From Verrucomicrobiota bacterium (GTDB taxonomy: Bacteria; Verrucomicrobiota; Verrucomicrobiia; Verrucomicrobiales; DEV007), in the NCBI GenBank assembly GCA_020629815.1, contig JAHDCN010000146.1:1-6989 (forward strand): a DNA stretch of 6,989 nt, written 5' to 3'. The notes below the pieces were generated by a model. The model was given only the letters and a program-made list of their open reading frames with translations. It was not told the DNA's origin and made no database searches. Shown here piece by piece: positions 1 to 6,448 of the stretch. Made by a program: the position numbers and the translations under genes. Within the stretch, counting starts at the first letter, position 1. Each line of letters opens with the position of its first letter.

Positions 1-576
<576 letters not shown>

Positions 577-578
577 AA

Positions 579-596
579 AGGGGGCCTGAGCCCCCT
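579..596 (-). terminator. Intrinsic terminator between convergent genes, overlapping a stop codon
   Basis: An AGGGGGC arm pairs with GCCCCCT across a four-base loop, giving a seven-base-pair stem. Read on the minus strand the hairpin runs straight into five T residues (bases 579-575), the form of a rho-independent terminator for the dehydrogenase gene. The promoter-distal arm on the plus strand is followed only by TAAAT, so it is weaker for the DUF1501 gene, though it lies three bases after that gene's stop. The minus-strand stop codon TAG (597-595) lies inside the stem. Confidence 0.75.
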
Positions 597-1389
597 AAAT
601 CTCTTTCGGCGGATTGCGACCGATGAACGGATGCTGCTCGATATCGAGAACAGATCCGCTGACCGGTCCACTCTCATCACTCAGGAAATAGATCACAGCG
701 GCAGCAATCTCGGACGGATCAAAAATCCTGCCACTCGGAGCAAACTGCGCACCGAGCAACTTGGGCCAGTCTTCTGGAAGACCGTGCTCCTGTTTCCGCA
801 GTTTTTCATTTTCGGTAAGAATCCAGCCGGGATTCACCTGGTTCACCCGCACCCCATATTCGCGATGCAAGGTATCGCCCAAATTGCGAGTCATCGTCAT
901 CAGGGCGCCTTTGGAAATCGAATATGGTAACAGATCAGGCTCCCCGCAGTAGGCATTCACCGAGCCAATATTGACCACAGAGCCGCGAGTTTTCTCCAGT
1001 TCCGGAAGCAGCTCCTTGATCAGGAAAAACGGAGCCTCGGTATTGATTCGGATAAATCGCTGAAAACTCTCCCGGTCGGTGGATTCTATGTTTCCTGAAC
1101 CAACCAGGGCTGCATTGTTCACCAGGCCGTCAATTTTTCCGAATCGTCTTAAAACCGTTTCCCGCAGTAACGCCGGACTCTCTGAATCGACCAGATCCGC
1201 TACCAACGCATCGCTTCTACTTCGGTCAGGATCCAGCTCTGCCCAGGTTGACTCTGCAAGCTCCGGCTCCAGCCCATGTATGATCACCCGGGCACCTTCG
1301 TCGAGGCACGCCTTCGCAATCGCTTTCCCAATTCCAGTGGTTGATCCGGTGATTAGGATCACCTTGTCTGCCAGGCGATCTCCCCTCAC
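595..1389 (-). CDS. Short-chain dehydrogenase/reductase (classical SDR)
   Basis: This 264-residue protein is the usual length of a classical SDR, a cytoplasmic NAD(P)-dependent oxidoreductase with a Rossmann fold. The cofactor motif TGSTTGIG is at residues 14-21, the structural NNAA at 91-94 and the conserved helix-4 Asn at about 116 (RINTE). The catalytic Ser is 143 (NIGSVNAY), with Tyr156 and Lys160 in YSISK, followed by NPGW at 186-189. The catalytic tetrad is therefore complete. The second beta strand ends in IIHGLEPE and gives no clear NAD versus NADP preference. The start is GTG at 1389, overlapping the TGA of the upstream gene as GTGA, which suggests translational coupling; only a weak GAG-type ribosome site precedes it. 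Substrate specificity cannot be read from sequence. Its partner, an anchored envelope protein, gives no metabolic hint. Confidence 0.93.
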   Translation of the reverse strand: MRGDRLADKVILITGSTTGIGKAIAKACLDEGARVIIHGLEPELAESTWAELDPDRSRSDALVADLVDSESPALLRETVLRRFGKIDGLVNNAALVGSGNIESTDRESFQRFIRINTEAPFFLIKELLPELEKTRGSVVNIGSVNAYCGEPDLLPYSISKGALMTMTRNLGDTLHREYGVRVNQVNPGWILTENEKLRKQEHGLPEDWPKLLGAQFAPSGRIFDPSEIAAAVIYFLSDESGPVSGSVLDIEQHPFIGRNPPKEI

Positions 1390-2249
1390 AGCTCGAACTG
1401 AATCAAATCATCTCCCACTTGCGGCTTCAATGAGATGTCAGAGTCGGCGTTCTTGGTCACCAGCACAGCAACTGATTCGGTTTCGTAGACTTCCTCGACT
1501 CTTACCCAGCCGAGAATGTCTGAGCCACGCCGAACTGCAAAACGCTGTTGTTTTAAGACACCGGAAGTGGAACCGGCATCAAAGGTAACAATCCCCCACT
1601 CATTATCATAACTCATCACTTTGCCCAACGAAGGCGCTACCTGCACCTGACGCTTCATTCGGGAAATGGTGTCCTGCACTTCAGCAGGGGCTCCCGCTGC
1701 CGGACTGGCCGGATCGGTTTCCAAAAAGGAGGGAACTTCCGGACTGATCGCCCCAGGCGTTGGAGCCGGTAAATCCTGAGCCTCCCGTTCCATCTGCCGG
1801 GCCAAATCGTTGTAGCGCTTTTCGGTTTCCTCCGTCTGCTTTTTCATTCGCGCCAAATCCTCCTGCATTTGAGAAATCTGCGCATCCTGAACAGGGTCTG
1901 CTACTGGTGCGACTGGCTGAGTCGGGACAGCGGCCGGATTGTAATTCGGTGGATTCTGGACAGCCTGCGGAAACTGCCCACCGGCGGGAGGTTGAGGATA
2001 TGCCTGATTCGGTGGCATCTGGCCCGGTTGGCCGGCTGGATAGCCCTGAGCCGGCTGCCCATACCCGGGCTGAGCATAGCCGAGCTGAGAGAGTTTCTCT
2101 TTCTCCCGCTCCTCGTATTTGTTCTCCATGTAGCGGTGATAGCTCATCCCCGCCACGATTAGCAGCAAAACCGCAGCGGCTCCCAAAGCGATCGTAGGTG
2201 CGCGATTGGTAGGCCGCGGTGGTTCATGCAAATCTTCCAGACCCGTCAT
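1386..2249 (-). CDS. Membrane-anchored Pro/Gln-rich coiled-coil protein with beta-rich C-terminal domain
   Basis: I do not recognise a named family. The 287 residues show a short N-terminal segment, one membrane helix at about 19-36 (ALGAAAVLLLIVAGM), and a charged stretch with many Glu and Lys (42-54). A low-complexity region at 57-118 is rich in Pro, Gln, Gly and Tyr. A predicted coiled coil follows at about 122-158, then a Pro/Ala linker. The final 80 residues (about 207-287) contain GIVTFDAGSTSGV, FAVRRGSDILGWVRV and VGDDLI. This pattern of short beta strands with Gly turns resembles small barrel domains seen in verrucomicrobial envelope proteins and, loosely, the C-terminal domain of FlgT; that likeness is from memory and not tested. 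By the positive-inside tendency (Arg-rich segment before the helix) the C-terminal part is probably periplasmic. No Shine-Dalgarno precedes ATG 2249, but a TATATT box lies seven bases upstream. The gene overlaps the following dehydrogenase gene by four bases. Confidence 0.85.
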   Translation of the reverse strand: MTGLEDLHEPPRPTNRAPTIALGAAAVLLLIVAGMSYHRYMENKYEEREKEKLSQLGYAQPGYGQPAQGYPAGQPGQMPPNQAYPQPPAGGQFPQAVQNPPNYNPAAVPTQPVAPVADPVQDAQISQMQEDLARMKKQTEETEKRYNDLARQMEREAQDLPAPTPGAISPEVPSFLETDPASPAAGAPAEVQDTISRMKRQVQVAPSLGKVMSYDNEWGIVTFDAGSTSGVLKQQRFAVRRGSDILGWVRVEEVYETESVAVLVTKNADSDISLKPQVGDDLIQFEL

Positions 2250-2285
2250 AGCCGCGAATATACCGCACCGAGGTTCCTGAGAAAA
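2250..2285 (-). promoter_or_regulatory. Candidate promoter giving a leaderless transcript
   Basis: On the minus strand a -10-like TATATT box (2262-2257, five of six matches to TATAAT) ends seven bases before the ATG at 2249. A weak -35-like TTTTCT (2285-2280) lies 17 bases further upstream. At this spacing transcription would begin at or next to the A of the start codon. There is no ribosome-binding sequence between the box and the ATG, consistent with a leaderless message. The -35 match is poor, so the call rests mainly on the -10 box and the lack of a ribosome site. Confidence 0.4.
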
Positions 2286-2351
2286 GAGGAATTCTGTCCT
2301 TCCGTATCCAAATCACCAGCAGGCTTCCTCTATACCTTTCCTCCAGAACGT

Positions 2352-2384
2352 AAAAAAGGCTCTCCGGTTGGGAGAGCCTCTTTT
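2352..2384. terminator. Strong bidirectional intrinsic terminator
   Basis: AGGCTCTCC (2357-2365) pairs perfectly with GGAGAGCCT (2371-2379) across a five-base loop, a nine-base-pair stem. It is flanked on the left by an A run (2352-2357) that becomes six T residues on the minus strand, and on the right by CTTTT on the plus strand. It can therefore stop transcription both ways, most strongly on the minus strand. It lies about 320 bases past the SGNH hydrolase stop and about 100 bases before the anchored-protein start. It either ends a long 3' untranslated region or a separate short transcript. Confidence 0.85.
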
Positions 2385-2492
2385 ATAGAACCGGGACACT
2401 ACCCCCGGTCACAACAACAACTTAACAATGAAACCTTGCGTTACCAAGGTGAGAAAAGTATATCCATTTTTTGAGCTTTGTCCAATTCATTC
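2352..2492 (-). ncRNA. Candidate small RNA, about 140 nt, ending at the strong terminator
   Basis: This is a proposal from structure alone. On the minus strand a promoter-like pair at 2527-2499 would start a transcript near 2492. Going downstream the RNA would contain a hairpin with ACCTTG/CAAGGT arms (2450-2433, six-base loop), a second with ACCGGG/CCCGGT arms (2409-2390, eight-base loop), then the nine-base-pair terminator stem and six U residues at 2352. Three spaced hairpins ending in an intrinsic terminator is a common layout of bacterial small RNAs. The only internal ATG frame of note (2490-2422, 22 residues) has no ribosome site and no recognisable features. The same sequence could instead be the 3' untranslated region of the SGNH hydrolase message. 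It matches no RNA family that I recognise. Confidence 0.33.
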
Positions 2493-2578
2493 TTATAAAA
2501 AATATGAAATTTTGATAAAAATATCAATTCTGAGAGAAAAAGTTCACTTTTTCTCCATTTTTCGGACAAACTCTGAAA
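2468..2578. repeat. Cloverleaf-like nest of inverted repeats
   Basis: Four inverted repeats are arranged as one closing stem with three arms. The closing stem pairs GAG-C-TTTGTCC (2473-2483) with GGACAAACTC (2564-2573), ten pairs with one bulged C; past a T/T mismatch it can add three A-T pairs and a G-U pair out to 2468/2578. Arm A is AATTCAT (2484-2490) with ATGAAATT (2504-2511, one bulge). Arm B is TTGATA (2512-2517) with TATCAA (2522-2527). Arm C is GAGAAAAAG (2534-2542) with CTTTTTCTC (2547-2555), nine perfect pairs and a four-base loop. Arms A and B abut each other and the closing stem without gaps. It is not a tRNA: no T-arm or anticodon-arm consensus is present. The block is much richer in A and T than its neighbours. 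Confidence 0.6.
2499..2527 (-). promoter_or_regulatory. Candidate sigma70-like promoter inside the intergenic region
   Basis: On the minus strand TTGATA (2527-2522, five of six to TTGACA) is followed after exactly 17 bases by TATTTT (2504-2499, four of six to TATAAT), in an AT-rich setting. The -35 box forms one arm of the TTGATA/TATCAA inverted repeat. AT-rich DNA yields such matches by chance, hence the low confidence. Confidence 0.3.
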
Positions 2579-2662
2579 CTTTTGCGAGGATTTTCTGTAG
2601 CTCGCCCCCTTTTGTCGGACGGATAGAAACCTCCTTTTGTTCAAAGTTTCTTCAGAAAATCC
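2575..2662. repeat. Two inverted repeats in crossing (pseudoknot) order
   Basis: GGATTTTCTG (2588-2597) is perfectly complementary to CAGAAAATCC (2653-2662), ten pairs. GAAACTTT (2575-2582) is complementary to AAAGTTTC (2643-2650), eight pairs, or nine with a bulge to 2584/2642. The two pairings cross rather than nest, so they form either a pseudoknot or mutually exclusive folds. An inner AGAAAC (2625-2630)/GTTTCT (2646-2651) pairing and GCGAG (2584-2588)/CTCGC (2601-2605) are further alternatives. The segment also shows a degenerate direct repeat of about 53 bases: TCGGAC, GAAAC and TTTTG recur in the same order from 2562 and from 2615. Confidence 0.5.
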
Positions 2663-2697
2663 CCCAAAACAGCATTGCCGGGGCTCCTGAAATGGAA

Positions 2698-3456
2698 TCA
2701 CTTCACTTCGGACCAGCGCTCCGAAACTTTCTTCAGCCACTCTCTGGCAATCAGCTCATGACCAGCTGGAAGCGGATGAACTCCGTCCCAAATCCAGTCT
2801 TCCGGTTTCGTGCGGGTGGCCGCCTCATCGAAAATTGCCTGAAGTGGAATGTGCACTGCATCAAATTCCTGCGCCAGTTTGCCAACCACTTTGCGCAGCT
2901 CGTCCGTCGCAGTACGTCGCTTCTGCCAGGCATCCTCATTCGTAAGTTTACCTGATCGCAGGACAAATGGGTCCATCAGGATCAGACGCAGTTCTGGATT
3001 TTCTTTCCGGCTCTGCTGAAGAATGTGGCGATAATCACGTTCAAATTCATCGGGACTCACACCACGCCCTACATCATTGGTTCCGATCAGGATCGTCAAC
3101 AGATCGGGGCTCATCTCGATCGAGTCTTTTTGCCACCGCTTGCGCAAATCACCTACGGTATTGCCACTGATACCACGGTTGAAAAACTCGAGTTCACTCT
3201 CCGGCTGATCCACCCCGATACGACCAGCCAGCAGAAATACAAAACTATGTCCGAGATAGTGATTCCGGTCTTTCTCATTACGCCCCCACTTCATGTCGGT
3301 GATCGAGTCACCTATGAAAACTAATCGACTGCCTTTCTCAAAATGCGGAACTACTTTCTGCGACTCAGAAGCCGCCGAGTCCCCCTCTTGAGCAAACAAT
3401 AGTGCACCTGCGAACAACAGAAGAATGATTGCGGCCAACGGATAGAAGATTCGCAT
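2698..3456 (-). CDS. Secreted SGNH/GDSL-family hydrolase
   Basis: The 252 residues begin with a signal peptide: basic start, a hydrophobic core at about 5-20, and likely cleavage after LLFA before QEG at residue 23. The mature part has all four SGNH blocks: GDSIT with nucleophile Ser51; Gly98 within RGISGNT; GTND with Asn127; and WDGVHPLPAGH with Asp224 and His227 of the catalytic triad. The length fits a single-domain SGNH esterase. Such enzymes remove acyl groups from sugars, lipids or other esters; the closest match in style is to the carbohydrate esterase/acetylhydrolase-like members found in PVC genomes, but the substrate is not determined. It acts outside the cytoplasm. It starts 14 bases after the MBL-fold gene and has a clear ribosome site, so the two probably share a message. 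No good terminator follows closely; the next strong one is about 320 bases on. Confidence 0.92.
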   Translation of the reverse strand: MRIFYPLAAIILLLFAGALLFAQEGDSAASESQKVVPHFEKGSRLVFIGDSITDMKWGRNEKDRNHYLGHSFVFLLAGRIGVDQPESELEFFNRGISGNTVGDLRKRWQKDSIEMSPDLLTILIGTNDVGRGVSPDEFERDYRHILQQSRKENPELRLILMDPFVLRSGKLTNEDAWQKRRTATDELRKVVGKLAQEFDAVHIPLQAIFDEAATRTKPEDWIWDGVHPLPAGHELIAREWLKKVSERWSEVK

Positions 3457-3463
3457 CGGGCTA

Positions 3464-3467
3464 CCTC
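3464..3467 (-). promoter_or_regulatory. Shine-Dalgarno site of the SGNH hydrolase gene
   Basis: GAGG lies seven bases before ATG 3456, within the 14-base gap after the MBL-fold gene. It is one of the few clear ribosome sites in this window and fixes the start, which also places the signal peptide at the N-terminus. Confidence 0.75.
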
Positions 3468-3470
3468 AAG

Positions 3471-4376
3471 CTAGTATCCGAGATCCCGGTATTCCGAGGT
3501 CCCCTGCCCTTTTCCTGCGCTGGGGTCCGTGAGCGGCCCCATTGTCATTCTCTGCCCCAGTTCCATCACCCGATAGCGCTGGTGCAGACGTTCGCAGCAG
3601 GACTCAAACTCCTCCGTGGTCACATTGTCCTCTAGAAACATGTCGTAGTGACAAGGAATCGCCAGGCTAGCACTGACCGACTTTGCAAAAGCCGCCGATT
3701 CGAAACCATTCATATTGTAGCCAAATTCGCAAACCCCGTCCCGACCGTTAATCGGCAGGAATGCAAGATTGATCGGCCAGCGCCGCACTTCGCGAATCAA
3801 CGTTTTATGCCAGGTCGTGTCACCTGCGTGGAAAATAATAAACTGCCCGAAGGAAATGACGTAGCAGACACTGTGAGAATCTTCGCCGCCGTCATCTGGA
3901 AGATCAGGGTTCGCAGCCGGAAGAGCATGGACCTGGAACGGCCCCGCCTTGACGTAGGTTCCTGTGTTGATCGGTACAATCGGAGGACAGGCCGGCCCCA
4001 TTTCAGACTCTGCTCCGGTAACCACCCCTTTGGGCATCACCACCTTCATGCTTGGACTCGCAGCCCGCAGCGCCATTAGCGTTTCTGGATCGAGATGGTC
4101 CGGGTGAGCATTGCAACAAGTCACCAAATCAACCCCACTCAACCGGTGCGGATCGACCACCGGCGGAGAAGCTGCGGTAAACGGAGGCGGCGTAGATCCG
4201 TCGCGCTTTCGGGTCAGCGAATCGGTCAGATAGGGATCCATCAGCAGACCGAAGCCATTCCATTTAATCAGGAAACTGTTCTGCCCCAGACGCCAAATAT
4301 GGATAGCACCGGTAACATTGTCCGCACCGTGGAAATCATCTATCAGCTCATCGCTGGATTGAACAGGCTCGATCAT
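3471..4376 (-). CDS. UlaG-like metallo-beta-lactamase-fold protein with altered metal motif
   Basis: This 301-residue protein has the MBL fold of the UlaG group (L-ascorbate-6-phosphate lactonase and relatives). Visible in order: IHIWRLGQNSFLIKW (25-39), the first strand pair; LLMDPYL (44-50); the metal motif region CCNAHPDHLD (87-96); HALPA at 150-154; HAGDTTW (183-189), equivalent to GDS in UlaG; and CHYDMF (242-247), equivalent to HHDIW. The usual HxHxDH reads N89-x-H91-x-D93-H94, so the first zinc-binding His is Asn. The remaining expected ligands (His91, Asp93, His94, Asp186, His243) are present. There is no signal peptide, so it is probably cytoplasmic. Activity could be hydrolysis of a lactone or phosphoester, but the substrate is unknown and the altered ligand weakens any prediction. 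The ATG at 4376 has only a weak AGAAAGA upstream. It is followed 14 bases later by the SGNH hydrolase gene and preceded by a 118-base gap. Confidence 0.88.
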   Translation of the reverse strand: MIEPVQSSDELIDDFHGADNVTGAIHIWRLGQNSFLIKWNGFGLLMDPYLTDSLTRKRDGSTPPPFTAASPPVVDPHRLSGVDLVTCCNAHPDHLDPETLMALRAASPSMKVVMPKGVVTGAESEMGPACPPIVPINTGTYVKAGPFQVHALPAANPDLPDDGGEDSHSVCYVISFGQFIIFHAGDTTWHKTLIREVRRWPINLAFLPINGRDGVCEFGYNMNGFESAAFAKSVSASLAIPCHYDMFLEDNVTTEEFESCCERLHQRYRVMELGQRMTMGPLTDPSAGKGQGTSEYRDLGY

Positions 4377-4494
4377 TCTTTCTGGAGGTTACCTTCGATA
4401 ACGAAAGCGACGCTCCACCTTTAGGGAAAAAAAATGCCGCGACAACGGGAAATCTCGATCAGACGCATTTAGGCCCTAATCGGAAAAACCCAAA

Positions 4495-6429
4495 TCAGCT
4501 ACCCGCCCTTTCTTCTACCGGGACAATCGCCCGCTTTCGGGGTGCCTTAGGAATATGGATCATGACACTCTGATTCGGAGCCTGTTTTTCCAATCTGGCC
4601 ACCGGCTCCTGCAGATCGGGAGCAAATACCTCAATCGACTCGACCGTTTTCGCATCCCCCAAACCAAAGGTAATTTGAGAACCTGCTTGCGCGACCCGAT
4701 TTACTTTCTGCAACACCCAATCCTGATCCCTGACCAGCAGTTCCACACGCGTGCCGGGACGATTCCCCTCCAGCTGCACAGTCAGCCAGCCGGTTCCCAC
4801 CGCTTCACTGGAGAGCCAACGAGCGCCGCCCCTGCCATTCGAAATCAACAAATCAAGATTGCCGTCACCATTCAAATCAGCCGAGCAATACGAAGTTGGT
4901 TGATCCAGGTAGCTAAGGCCACTCGAAACCGTGACATCACGGAATTCCAGCCCCTGGCGATTCCAAAAAGTCAGGTTCGGCGTCAGCTGGTCAGAGCCGA
5001 CGAGAATATCTTCAAAACCATCAGAATCGATATCTGCAATCCCGATCGCCTGCACATCCTGTACCCCGGCAAACTCAATCGACTCGCTGACATCGTCGAA
5101 AATCCCATCACCCCGATTTCGATACAGTCTCAGCGGAACTGCTTCCGGAGCTGCTCCCTCCTCATCTTCAGGCGCAGCCGCTTCTATCTTTTCCGGCCCC
5201 GCCAACATCGACTCCACCTTGAGTGATTCACCGGAATCAGCACGGTCACCAAGTAGCAGGTCCTGATCCCCATCGTTATCGAAATCGAAAAACTTCGCTA
5301 CTGCGCCGTTCTTACTACCTCGCAACTTCGAAGCTCCCGTCACGTCGGCAAACCGCCAGTTGTTCCACTCCTCCGCAGGAGTTGTTAGGAACAAACGATC
5401 CTTCGCATTGGCAACCGAAACAAAGAAATCCGGAAGTCCGTCAGTATTGATGTCTGCTACTTCAATTCCGGTAACGGAATGAGGAATCCACAGGGCCAAA
5501 TCCCAGGCAACCGGCTGAAACGTTCCGCCTTCGCTCTGCCGGTACAGCTCAAGCGGGTGATCCCGACTCCCCAGCAACAGATCAAGAAAACCGTCGTTAT
5601 CAAAATCAATCCACGCAGCCGAAGTGGAATCGCTGAACACCAGCAACCCCAGCTCGCTCGTCACATCCGCAAACTGACCCGTGCCATCGTTTTGTAAAAG
5701 GGAATTCGGCAGACGCCCGGGTCGGGTGATGTATAGGTCGAGATCGCCATCGCCATCGTAGTCAGCCGGGTAGACTCCATTGCCACCTGTCACGCCACTT
5801 AGCGAATCAAGAGGCGTCATCGTCCCATCTTCTGCAACCGTCGACAGTTGAGCCCCGCCGTTACTGACCAGCTCCACACCATCCTTGCCATCAAAATTTC
5901 CAACCGCAATTGGCCCCTTCAGATCCTCGGAAACCCGTTTCATCGATACCGGGAAATTTTCCGTAGCAGTCGACGGCGTAGCCGCCATCCGCAACGTTTC
6001 CGGCCTGTCCGTCTCCGCAATATTTAGAGCCGTGGCCGCCAAATTGAAGCGCCAGCGGTCCACCGGCGTTGGCTTGCCGTTTGCTCCCGAACTCACCGAA
6101 TCGACAAATCGCTTCAACGCAGCCGGATCACCCGGCGTGGAATCATCCGGAAAAGGAATCGGCGCATTGGGCAAAATATCGAGCAGAGAATCGGCAGTCG
6201 ACTTCTCCGGTTCTGGCTCAGACTCCGATAAAGAATCGATAATCTCATTGATCGGCTTATCCGCAAACTGCTTCAGCAGTTTGGCATCAAGACGGTCAGG
6301 ACGACGCGATGGCAGTTCATCCGGACGCATCGAACCGCGGAATGGCAGGTTTCTGCCAAAATCGGTCAACACGGCCACCAGAACCAGGGCAATCGCTACA
6401 GCAAGCAGGATGGCATTTCGTTTCGACAT
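4495..6429 (-). CDS. Membrane-anchored FG-GAP/VCBS beta-propeller with ASPIC/UnbV domain
   Basis: The 644-residue protein starts with a signal anchor (hydrophobic 7-22 after MSKRN) and a flexible, acidic region to about residue 170. Seven Ca-binding FG-GAP/VCBS loops follow, at about 179 (FDGKDG), 223 (DYDGDGDLDL), 275 (DFDNDGFLDL), 326 (DINTDGLPDF), 382 (DFDNDGDQDL), 466 (DIDSDGFEDI) and 518 (DLNGDGNLDL). Seven repeats fit a seven-bladed integrin-like propeller. Residues about 548-607 (LTVQLEGNRPGTRVELL to FGLGDAKTVESIEVFAPD) match an ASPIC/UnbV domain. An acidic Ala/Pro/Glu insertion (about 400-432) lies between blades five and six. Such proteins are abundant in PVC bacteria and are thought to bind partners or polysaccharides outside the cytoplasm; the ligand is unknown. 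The first loop is less regular than the others. No Shine-Dalgarno precedes ATG 6429. It is divergent from the small secreted protein gene at 6601. Confidence 0.92.
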   Translation of the reverse strand: MSKRNAILLAVAIALVLVAVLTDFGRNLPFRGSMRPDELPSRRPDRLDAKLLKQFADKPINEIIDSLSESEPEPEKSTADSLLDILPNAPIPFPDDSTPGDPAALKRFVDSVSSGANGKPTPVDRWRFNLAATALNIAETDRPETLRMAATPSTATENFPVSMKRVSEDLKGPIAVGNFDGKDGVELVSNGGAQLSTVAEDGTMTPLDSLSGVTGGNGVYPADYDGDGDLDLYITRPGRLPNSLLQNDGTGQFADVTSELGLLVFSDSTSAAWIDFDNDGFLDLLLGSRDHPLELYRQSEGGTFQPVAWDLALWIPHSVTGIEVADINTDGLPDFFVSVANAKDRLFLTTPAEEWNNWRFADVTGASKLRGSKNGAVAKFFDFDNDGDQDLLLGDRADSGESLKVESMLAGPEKIEAAAPEDEEGAAPEAVPLRLYRNRGDGIFDDVSESIEFAGVQDVQAIGIADIDSDGFEDILVGSDQLTPNLTFWNRQGLEFRDVTVSSGLSYLDQPTSYCSADLNGDGNLDLLISNGRGGARWLSSEAVGTGWLTVQLEGNRPGTRVELLVRDQDWVLQKVNRVAQAGSQITFGLGDAKTVESIEVFAPDLQEPVARLEKQAPNQSVMIHIPKAPRKRAIVPVEERAGS

Positions 6430-6448
6430 GGATGTGTGCTAAAGAACG

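Larger units (their letters stand above)
2250..2697. other. Gene-free interval of 448 bases
   Basis: No credible protein gene is present on either strand; the open frames here are antisense or out-of-frame extensions that cross into the SGNH hydrolase gene and show no family features. From low to high coordinate the interval holds the leaderless promoter candidate, the bidirectional terminator, two small hairpins (2390-2409 and 2433-2450), the AT-rich cloverleaf-like block and the crossing inverted repeats. A perfect AGGAGG on the minus strand (2635-2630) is an orphan, since no start codon follows at a usable distance. Confidence 0.75.

Noticed and set aside
2422..2490. Minus-strand 22-codon frame within the small RNA candidate
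   Set aside because: No Shine-Dalgarno, no recognisable sequence, and frames of this length are expected by chance. It would only be of interest if conserved.
2468..2578. tRNA or attC integron site
   Set aside because: No T-arm or anticodon-arm consensus; the closing arms do not match the GTTRRRY/RYYYAAC core of attC, and no integrase gene is near.
2630..2635. Perfect AGGAGG on the minus strand
   Set aside because: No ATG, GTG or TTG follows within a usable distance, so it does not support a gene start.
2441..2740. Minus-strand open frame of 99 residues after the SGNH hydrolase gene
   Set aside because: It starts out of frame inside the hydrolase gene, has no ribosome site or recognisable domain, and crosses the inverted-repeat block, whose structure better explains the sequence.
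2428..2955. Plus-strand open frame of 175 residues
   Set aside because: Its second half is antisense to the catalytic end of the SGNH hydrolase, its composition is not protein-like, and it has no ribosome site.
4377..4494. Terminator or promoter between the propeller and MBL-fold genes
   Set aside because: Only weak stems (ATTTGGG with CCTAAAT, one wobble) without a following T run, and an isolated T8 tract on the minus strand without a stem. No -10/-35 pair was convincing.
5885..6442. Long plus-strand open frames antisense to the propeller gene
   Set aside because: They are mirror frames of a gene with clear FG-GAP and ASPIC/UnbV features and show no independent family signature.
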